Positions 1-5,138 of a stretch of DNA of 5,138 nt are shown piece by piece (within the stretch, counting starts at the first letter, position 1; every line of letters starts with the position of its first letter). The position numbers were made by a program, and so were the translations under genes. This DNA is from Clostridiales bacterium. Its GTDB lineage: Bacteria; Bacillota; Clostridia; Lachnospirales; Lachnospiraceae. Where the stretch lies: NCBI GenBank assembly GCA_021203285.1, contig JAJQBM010000156.1, positions 1-5,138 on the forward strand, given 5' to 3'. The notes beneath the pieces are model-generated. The model had not been told where the DNA came from. It searched no databases and saw only the letters and a list, made by a program, of their open reading frames with translations.

Positions 1-1016
1 GATAGATTGCGCAGCCGAATCTGACGGGCAATCTCTTTTGCCGCCTCCCGGTTAACCTGTTTGACATGCTCCTGCGAATCTTTTCCCGCAACGCTCTTCG
101 CCGTGTTGACATCAATCACAGTCATGGCTTCCGTCGGCTCGATTACAATGGATGCGCCTGACTTTAAAAACACTGTTTTTGCCAGCGCGCGCTCCATCTG
201 CCGGTTCAGGTTACAAAGACTGGCAAGCGGATAGGATGAGTCCTCATACAGCCGGAGCGGAACGCGGTTTAACTCCTCATGTCCGGCGCAATATGCAAAA
301 ATCTCATGATAGATCTCCGGCTGGTCTGTCACAATCTCCGCAAGCCCGGCAGAATATGTATTCTGCAAAAAGGCAAGATATCCCGGCATGGAGCGGTGCA
401 GGCACGAAAAGCATGTGCGGTTCCGGGCATGGGATACCATATCGTCCATCTGCCGGGTCAGCTCACGCAGCTCACACAGAATGGCTTCCTCGTCGGCATT
501 CGCCGCGTTGGTCCGGATGATCACGCCGTAGCGTTCCGGTTTTGTATCGCGGAGCAGCTCTTTCCAACGGGCACGTGTCCCAGTGGATAATTTGGACGAA
601 ATCCCAAGCTGCTTTTTTTCTGTTGTGATCACCACATACCTGCCGGTCAGGTTCAGGTTTGTAGAGACCATGGGCGCCTTGGTCTTCATCGCTTCCCGCT
701 GAACCTGAACGAGAAGTTCATCTCCCTCCGCAAGCAGCTTTTTCCCGGAATTGCGCTTTACGTATACCGGATCCTTTACATGCTCCAACGGGAGATAACA
801 CGGCATTCCCGGCGCGATCTCCACAAAGGCAGCGTTCAGGTTCTTTACCACGCGCTGCACCTTTCCGACATAAATGTTTCCCAAATCCGGAAGCGACGTA
901 TCTGAATCCGACCCCAGAATCCGGACTTCCGTCAGCTTATCATTTTCGATAAGACTGCAGAGAAGAAACTTATTTTCAGAAATGTCCGCTTTTGTGATTA
1001 CTACCTTTGCCGTCAC
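1..1016 (-). CDS. rng: Ribonuclease E/G family endoribonuclease (N-terminal 338 residues; 3' end off window)
   Basis: This is a single-strand-specific endoribonuclease of the RNase E/G family, which initiates mRNA decay and matures rRNA in the cytoplasm. The frame is open from a GTG at 1016 to the left edge, giving 338 codons plus two bases, so the C-terminus is missing. An N-terminal RNase H-like half-domain is interrupted by an S1 domain (about residues 46-125, with GNIYVGKV, AAFVEI and YLPLEHV). The 5'-monophosphate sensor residues R168 and T169 (VIIRT) align with E. coli RNase E R169/T170. In the DNase I-like domain, MTVIDVNTAKS carries D302 and N304, matching metal ligand D303 and N305. 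The second catalytic Asp and the Zn-link cysteines would lie off window. The GTG at 1016 is preferred over an in-frame GTG at 1022 because GGAG at 1027-1024 is 7 nt upstream of the former but only 1 nt from the latter. GTGA overlaps the upstream stop codon, implying coupled translation. The family call is firm; RNase G rather than RNase E is uncertain because the tail is not visible. Confidence 0.93.
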   Translation of the reverse strand, partial: MTAKVVITKADISENKFLLCSLIENDKLTEVRILGSDSDTSLPDLGNIYVGKVQRVVKNLNAAFVEIAPGMPCYLPLEHVKDPVYVKRNSGKKLLAEGDELLVQVQREAMKTKAPMVSTNLNLTGRYVVITTEKKQLGISSKLSTGTRARWKELLRDTKPERYGVIIRTNAANADEEAILCELRELTRQMDDMVSHARNRTCFSCLHRSMPGYLAFLQNTYSAGLAEIVTDQPEIYHEIFAYCAGHEELNRVPLRLYEDSSYPLASLCNLNRQMERALAKTVFLKSGASIVIEPTEAMTVIDVNTAKSVAGKDSQEHVKQVNREAAKEIARQIRLRNL

Positions 1017-1801
1017 GCACACGCTCCGTTCTCCCGATTTCGGCCGTTTTCAATGAGATCTCCGGCTGCATCGAGAGGGGAAAACCTGCCATCCACCCTC
1101 TCATATACCTCCAGACGGTGAATCTGTAAATTAAACGGATCATACTCCCTGCCGAAATAGGAATAAAAATCCGTCAGGACGAGTTCCGGTTTGATATTAT
1201 CTGTGCTTCCGGTGCAGAGCCGGAGGAAAAATCCCCGTCTGTCCGGGAAAACGGAGAGTACCCTGTCGGGCGGAAGCCGTCCGTCATCCTCATCCACATA
1301 AGGCTCAAACCGGTAGATCAGCGGTTTCAGATCGATGATTCTCTCACTTTTTTTGCTTTGTTTCACGATTTCAATCTGCTCCCGCTCTGTGTAATAAGCC
1401 CGTATCATCCCCGGAAGATCCGTCTGTGCAAAATCCTCTCTTTTCTTAAAATAAACGATATAATCGGCCGCAGCCACCGCTGTCATGGCCTTTTTGGAGC
1501 CCTCGCGCAGCGCTACAAAGGAAGCAATCTCCATCCCATCTGCCATCGCGCCGTTTAACGCTTCCACGGACGCCGCAGAGGGCATCGCGGAGCGCACCTC
1601 AATATCCATATATTCCCCGTCACTGGTCAGGCCGACTCCCAGCGGCGCGGCAAAGGACATGATCTGGTGAGGTCTGAAGCCCTCCGTATATGCCACATCA
1701 ATCCCGGCGCGGCGGAGCGCTTTCTGAAAATACCGCATGATATCCAGATGTCCGACAAAACGCATCGAACCGTTTTTGCGAAATTTAATGCGCACCTTCA
1801 T
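1013..1801 (-). CDS. Radical SAM-linked protein, TIGR03936/DUF2344 family
   Basis: This 262-residue protein belongs to the family found next to, or fused to the C-terminus of, TIGR03960-type radical SAM proteins. Its biochemical role is not known. The family signature is in the first 70 residues: a basic strand (MKVRIKF), then RFVGHLDIMR (14-23), ALRRAG (28-33), EGFRPH (40-45), SFAAPLGVG (49-57) and GEYMDI (62-67). The C-terminal third carries DNIKPELVL followed by YDPFNLQIHRLEVY, also typical of the family. It has no transmembrane segment, signal peptide or iron-sulfur cysteine motif, so it is probably a cytosolic partner of the radical SAM enzyme. The ATG at 1801 has a near-perfect AAGGAGG at 1816-1810 with an 8-nt spacer. 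The gene begins inside the last codons of the radical SAM gene (17-nt overlap) and its TGA overlaps the GTG of the RNase E/G gene. Length is within the range expected for the unfused form. Confidence 0.92.
   Translation of the reverse strand: MKVRIKFRKNGSMRFVGHLDIMRYFQKALRRAGIDVAYTEGFRPHQIMSFAAPLGVGLTSDGEYMDIEVRSAMPSAASVEALNGAMADGMEIASFVALREGSKKAMTAVAAADYIVYFKKREDFAQTDLPGMIRAYYTEREQIEIVKQSKKSERIIDLKPLIYRFEPYVDEDDGRLPPDRVLSVFPDRRGFFLRLCTGSTDNIKPELVLTDFYSYFGREYDPFNLQIHRLEVYERVDGRFSPLDAAGDLIENGRNRENGACA
1024..1027 (-). promoter_or_regulatory. Ribosome binding site deciding the GTG start of the RNase E/G gene
   Basis: GGAG lies 7 nt before the GTG at 1016, inside the last codons of the TIGR03936 gene. 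A second in-frame GTG at 1022 is only 1 nt from it and is therefore unlikely to be used. The site is weaker than those of the two upstream genes, and GTG is a weaker start, so output may depend on re-initiation at the GTGA overlap. Confidence 0.65.
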
Positions 1802-3653
1802 AACATACGCCTCCTTTGTACTTCATCGCGCCGCAGCCGGAACATTGCTGCCGGCAGTTCGGCGTCACCTCTCCCACCAGCGCCTTCTGCCATTCGCGCC
1901 ATAAGAACGATTTTGTTACGCCAATATCGATAAAATCCCATGGGAAAATCTCGTCCCTGTCGTGCTCTCTCACGGTATAAAACGCCGTGTCTATACCGGT
2001 TTCCTCGAACGCTTCCTGCCATATGGCATCGCTGAAAAAATCCGACCACGCGGCAAAAATGCCGCCTTTTTCGTAAACCCGGATCAGCGCATCACCCAGC
2101 CGCCGGTCGCCACGCGCCAGAATTCCCTCAATGAGTGTCACATCCGTCTCATGCCAGTGGTAACGGATGCTCTTCCGGTTCAACTGCGATTTGATCGTCT
2201 TGTTGACGATGTGCGCCCGGTTCAGAAAATCCTCCTTCGTACAGATGGGGCTCCACTGGAACGGAGTGAATGGCTTCGGCACAAAAAAGGAGGTACTCAC
2301 ACTGATCTGACATTTCCCGTTCCGCTTCTCCTTCGGGACCTCGTAATACCGTTTCGCGATTTTTTCCGCCAGCTCACCGATTGCCCGCATATCCTCCTCG
2401 GTCTCCGTGGGCTGTCCGAGCATAAAATACAGCTTTACCTTCTGCCAGCCTCCCTCAAAAGCCAGACCGGCTCCATGAAATATATCCTCCTCCGTGAGCC
2501 CCTTGTTGATCACATCCCGCAGTCTCTGGGAGCCGGCCTCCGGCGCAAAGGTCAGACTGCTCTTTTTCACATCCTGCACCTTGCTCATAATATCCAGCGA
2601 GAAATTATCAATCCGCAGCGACGTAAGCGAGATGTTGACATGCCGGTCCTTAAACTCTTCAATCAAAAAGTTTAACAGTTCCTCCAAATGGGTATAGTCA
2701 CTGGAACTCAGGGAGCTGAGTGAAATTTCCTCATATCCGGTCGAATCCAGCATCCGACGCGCCTTTTCCTTCAGGTAGTCCAGACTTCGTTCCCGCAGCG
2801 GCCGATAAACCATCCCGGCCTGACAAAAGCGGCATCCCCGGATGCAGCCGCGTTGAATCTCCAGTGTTACGCGGTCCTGCGTAATATTGAGAAACGGCAC
2901 CAACGGCTTGTCCGGATAAACCACATCGGACATATCCTTCACCACCTGCCGTTTTACCGTGCCCGAAACATCCGCGTAAATCGGCGTAAAGGAAGCAATC
3001 GTGCCGTCCTCTCCATAACTCACGGTGTACAGGGAAGGAACATACAGTCCCTCGATGTGGGACGCTTCCCGCAGAAACGCCTGCCGGTTGTAGCTGCCGC
3101 CTTTTTTGTGGCGCTTATAGAGGTCAAGGAGCTCATCATAGACCGTCTCCCCCTCTCCGATATAGATAATATCAAAGAAATCCGCGATCGGCTCCGGATT
3201 GTAGGTGCAGGGTCCGCCTCCGATGACAATCGGATCGTCCTCTCCCCGCTCGCAGCTTTTCATCGGAATTTTCCCCAGATCCAGAATCTGAAGGATGTTC
3301 GGATAGCACATCTCGTATTGGATCGTGATCAGAAGCCAGTCAAAATCCCGGATCGGATCCTGCGTTTCAAGGGCGAAAAGCGGGATATCCTGCTCCTTCA
3401 TGATCCGGTGCAAATCCGGCCACGGAGAAAAGACACGCTCACAGTAGACATCCTCACGGCAGTTAAACATATGGCAGAGAATTTGCATCCCCAGATGGGA
3501 CATTCCGATTTCATAGGAATCGGGAAAGCAGAAAGCAGCCCGTATATCCACGTCCGCCGGATCCTTTACCACCATATTCACCTCGTTCCCGATGTAGCGG
3601 GCGGGCTTTTCGATACGCATCAGTATTTCGTCACTCAGTGCCAGCTTATTCAT
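1785..3653 (-). CDS. B12-binding-type radical SAM protein, TIGR03960 family
   Basis: This 622-residue radical SAM enzyme has unknown substrate. Residues about 37-195 form a Rossmann-like B12-binding-type domain (FPDSYEIGMSHLG at 43-55, VIGGGP at 143-148, PEP at 153-155, YIGEGE at 164-169). The radical SAM core follows, with RGCIRGCRFCQAG giving C270-x3-C274-x2-C277 for the SAM-bound [4Fe-4S] cluster. Further core signatures are ISLSSLSSSDY (310-320), SLRID (345-349), LTFAPEAGSQRLR (367-379) and FMLGQPTETEED. The C-terminus has a second cysteine group (C600, C604, C607, C617), a possible auxiliary cluster site. Tyr47 occupies the position of the cobalamin-ligating His in DxHxxG-like spacing. 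The ATG at 3653 has GGAGGAG at 3670-3664 upstream and lies 1 nt after the stop of the preceding gene. Its 3' end overlaps the start of its TIGR03936 partner, which in some bacteria is fused to it. The family assignment is strong; any statement of reaction would be guesswork. Confidence 0.94.
   Translation of the reverse strand: MNKLALSDEILMRIEKPARYIGNEVNMVVKDPADVDIRAAFCFPDSYEIGMSHLGMQILCHMFNCREDVYCERVFSPWPDLHRIMKEQDIPLFALETQDPIRDFDWLLITIQYEMCYPNILQILDLGKIPMKSCERGEDDPIVIGGGPCTYNPEPIADFFDIIYIGEGETVYDELLDLYKRHKKGGSYNRQAFLREASHIEGLYVPSLYTVSYGEDGTIASFTPIYADVSGTVKRQVVKDMSDVVYPDKPLVPFLNITQDRVTLEIQRGCIRGCRFCQAGMVYRPLRERSLDYLKEKARRMLDSTGYEEISLSSLSSSDYTHLEELLNFLIEEFKDRHVNISLTSLRIDNFSLDIMSKVQDVKKSSLTFAPEAGSQRLRDVINKGLTEEDIFHGAGLAFEGGWQKVKLYFMLGQPTETEEDMRAIGELAEKIAKRYYEVPKEKRNGKCQISVSTSFFVPKPFTPFQWSPICTKEDFLNRAHIVNKTIKSQLNRKSIRYHWHETDVTLIEGILARGDRRLGDALIRVYEKGGIFAAWSDFFSDAIWQEAFEETGIDTAFYTVREHDRDEIFPWDFIDIGVTKSFLWREWQKALVGEVTPNCRQQCSGCGAMKYKGGVCYEGAH
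1810..1816 (-). promoter_or_regulatory. Ribosome binding site of the radical SAM-linked gene
   Basis: AAGGAGG, a near-perfect complement of the 16S rRNA 3' end, sits 8 nt upstream of the ATG at 1801. It is embedded in the codons for K613-G614-G615 of the radical SAM protein, between the C607 and C617 codons. It fixes the start of the TIGR03936 gene and makes its translation efficient despite the 17-nt overlap. Confidence 0.88.
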
Positions 3654-3654
3654 C

Positions 3655-5138
3655 TTACTGAAACTCCTCCAACAATCCGGACAATCCGCTCGTCTCGTAA
3701 ATATTTTTGTAATAGCTGACCTCGTCCGCGATCAGGTCATCGATCACCTGCATGCCGAGCAGCTCAACCGGCGCCTTGTCGTCGGTCATCAGATAATCTC
3801 CGGCCTCGTAAATTTCAAGGTTGTCATATACGGTCGTCATCATGTCTGTGAGAGCCTCATCTTCCTCCAATTCGATATTGGTTTTCATGATATTGATCAT
3901 TTCCGGATTGTCTGAGGCAAAGAGCTCCCGGTTTGTATTGCCGGAGCAATCCACAGTGTAAACCTCAGAAAACACGGCGGAGACCGTGTCGGCAATATAC
4001 TGGTTGATATTTCCCTCCTCCTGCCCGCGCATATTCATGTTGATGACCATCACGCCGCCCTCGTTGAGATGCTCTTTGACGAGGGTGAAAAACTCCACAG
4101 TGGACATCTGGAATGGGATCGTAATATCCTGATAGGCATCCACCATGATCACATCATATGTCTTGTCAATGGCGTTGAGATACGCCCTGCCGTCATAGGT
4201 ATAGACTGGGATATCCTCGGAGAGATGAAAATACTCTGTGGCAAGCTCTGTGATATCCTCATCGATCTCCACGCCCTCCATCGTCAGGTTGTCAAAATAA
4301 TGGTCACACTGCGTCGCAAAGGTGCCGGTACCCATCCCGAGAATCAGGACATCCAGATTTTCCGCCTCGTTGACATCGGCCATCATCGTTGACGCCATCG
4401 CATAGTCATAGTAGTATCCGGTCAGGCTGTCATCCTTTACATAGACGGACTGGACGCCGAACAGTACATTGGTAGAGAGATAGACAGCATCATCGTCCTC
4501 TTTTACCTGCAGGTAATTGTAGACTGATTCCCCCTCATAAGTGAGATTATCCTCCCAGAAGGCAAAGCTGTCCGTGCTGCAGAAAATACAGGCCAGGACA
4601 AGGACGACCGCGCCCACCGCGGCACGAATCGACCGCTGTTTTCTGCTGCAGAAATAAATAATCGACAGCGCGAGCAATATCCCCGCGAAAATATAAAACG
4701 TCGCCGAGACGCCCACGGACGGAATCGTCACAAACGTCGGAACAAACGTACCGATAATGCTGCCGATGGTGTTGGACGCATTCAGGAATCCGACGGTCTT
4801 TCCGCTGTCGTCAAGGTCGCTCACCGCATATTTCACCAGAGACGGCGTCACCGTGCCGAGGAGGAAAAGCGGGAAGACAAAGATAATCATGCACGCAGCG
4901 AAGGCCGCCCAGATCAGGAAATTGCTGTTGACGGAAAAGATCATTACCGCCGAGATCCCGAGGATAATATACTTCCCCAACACCGGAATCAGCGCAATCC
5001 AGATCGACGCAAGAATAATCCGGCGATACAGACGGTCCGGATCCGGATTCTTGTCCGCGAAACGGCCGCCATAGATATTCCCCAGCGCCATGGCAATCAT
5101 AATCGTGCCGATGATAATCGTCCACACAATCTGGGAAG
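3655..5138 (-). CDS. Fused membrane/spermidine synthase-like protein (5' end off window)
   Basis: This is the C-terminal 490 or so residues of a membrane protein with a cytosolic spermidine-synthase-like domain. The reading frame continues through the right edge (S-Q-I precede V-W-T), so a GTG at 5127 is not the true start and a leading membrane segment is probably missing. Numbering from 5127, hydrophobic segments lie at about 1-20, 36-64, 69-93, 112-134, 138-160 and 168-183, with a GGRFADKNPDP loop after the first. From about residue 195 a Rossmann methyltransferase-like fold follows: LILGMGTGTF (G264, G266, G268) for the nucleotide, VEID (E287, D289) for ribose contacts, DGRAYL (312-317) and YDVIMVDAY (D330). 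The usual YHE polyamine motif is not seen; GYYYDYAM stands at about that place. It resembles proteins annotated as fused MFS/spermidine synthase in Lachnospiraceae. Aminopropyl transfer to putrescine is therefore only a possibility. It ends at a TAA 1 nt before the radical SAM gene, so it is probably the same transcript. Confidence 0.85.
   Translation of the reverse strand, partial: SQIVWTIIIGTIMIAMALGNIYGGRFADKNPDPDRLYRRIILASIWIALIPVLGKYIILGISAVMIFSVNSNFLIWAAFAACMIIFVFPLFLLGTVTPSLVKYAVSDLDDSGKTVGFLNASNTIGSIIGTFVPTFVTIPSVGVSATFYIFAGILLALSIIYFCSRKQRSIRAAVGAVVLVLACIFCSTDSFAFWEDNLTYEGESVYNYLQVKEDDDAVYLSTNVLFGVQSVYVKDDSLTGYYYDYAMASTMMADVNEAENLDVLILGMGTGTFATQCDHYFDNLTMEGVEIDEDITELATEYFHLSEDIPVYTYDGRAYLNAIDKTYDVIMVDAYQDITIPFQMSTVEFFTLVKEHLNEGGVMVINMNMRGQEEGNINQYIADTVSAVFSEVYTVDCSGNTNRELFASDNPEMINIMKTNIELEEDEALTDMMTTVYDNLEIYEAGDYLMTDDKAPVELLGMQVIDDLIADEVSYYKNIYETSGLSGLLEEFQ
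3664..3670 (-). promoter_or_regulatory. Ribosome binding site of the radical SAM gene
   Basis: GGAGGAG on the minus strand ends 10 nt before the ATG at 3653. It lies inside the last codons of the spermidine-synthase-like gene (the LLEEFQ tail), so ribosomes finishing that gene pass over it. This supports the ATG at 3653 as the start and suggests coupled translation. Confidence 0.8.

Noticed and set aside
152..590. Two overlapping plus-strand frames of 122 and 103 codons
   Set aside because: They lie opposite the RNase E/G frame, which carries clear S1, sensor and catalytic motifs, and their translations have no recognisable features.
1785..1801. Possible frameshift splitting an original radical SAM/TIGR03936 fusion
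   Set aside because: The downstream gene has its own ATG and a near-perfect ribosome binding site at correct spacing, and the separate arrangement is common in Firmicutes. This is a normal two-gene layout, not a broken fusion.
1962..2675. Plus-strand open frame of 237 codons opposite the C-terminal half of the radical SAM gene
   Set aside because: It is antisense to conserved coding sequence, with low-complexity basic translation and no family signature.
2853..3719. Plus-strand open frame of 288 codons opposite the radical SAM gene
   Set aside because: It is wholly antisense to a strongly supported gene, its translation shows no recognisable domain, and it crosses the junction of two real genes. 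It is a mirror-frame artefact.
4140..4169. TTGACA followed by TATGAT on the minus strand, resembling a promoter
   Set aside because: The two boxes are only 5 nt apart instead of about 17, and the bases encode the conserved IDKTYDVIMVDAY segment. Other TTGACA hits (for example at 60-65 and 105-110 on the plus strand) also lie inside coding sequence without a properly spaced -10 box.
4069..4392. Plus-strand 107-codon frame, and similar short frames at 4757-5074 (+) and 4811-5125 (-)
   Set aside because: All are shadows of the spermidine-synthase-like gene in other frames.
1..5138. CRISPR array, tRNA or rRNA gene, transposon ends, riboswitch or terminator
   Set aside because: Reading both strands showed no regular repeats, no conserved RNA gene sequence and no G+C stem followed by a T run. 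Almost every base is inside one of the four genes.

Overview
The window is a gene-dense stretch of bacterial chromosome with every gene on the minus strand. Its protein families and gene order suggest a Firmicute of the class Clostridia, most likely Lachnospiraceae-like. The supporting signs are a TIGR03960-type radical SAM protein, a separate TIGR03936-type 'radical SAM-linked' protein and an RNase E/G gene in series, strong AGGAGG-type ribosome binding sites, and balanced base composition. The taxonomic call is inference from family knowledge; no search was run.

Layout, in transcription order (right to left). (1) 5138-3655: a membrane protein whose C-terminal domain is related to spermidine synthase (fused MFS/spermidine-synthase type). 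Its true N-terminus lies beyond the right edge. (2) 3653-1785: a B12-binding-type radical SAM protein of unknown function. (3) 1801-1013: its partner, the radical SAM-linked protein (DUF2344/TIGR03936), overlapping it by 17 nt. (4) 1016-1: the N-terminal two thirds or so of an RNase E/G family endoribonuclease, starting at a GTG inside a 4-nt GTGA overlap and running off the left edge. It has no stop codon inside the window.

There is effectively no intergenic DNA: the spacings are +1, -17 and -4 nt, each start has a Shine-Dalgarno sequence inside the upstream gene, and no terminator or credible internal promoter was seen. The four genes therefore look like one translationally coupled transcript. 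In related genomes the RNase E/G gene is commonly followed by rplU-prp-rpmA-obgE, which would lie off the left edge if the order holds here.

No mobile element, CRISPR array, RNA gene, defence system or clearly novel system is present. The most interesting material is the conserved but uncharacterised radical SAM pair coupled to an RNA-processing enzyme. Specific points are a Tyr in place of the cobalamin-ligand His in a DxHxxG-like motif, a second CX3CX2C cysteine cluster at the extreme C-terminus of the radical SAM protein, and a spermidine-synthase-like domain that departs from the usual polyamine-site motifs.
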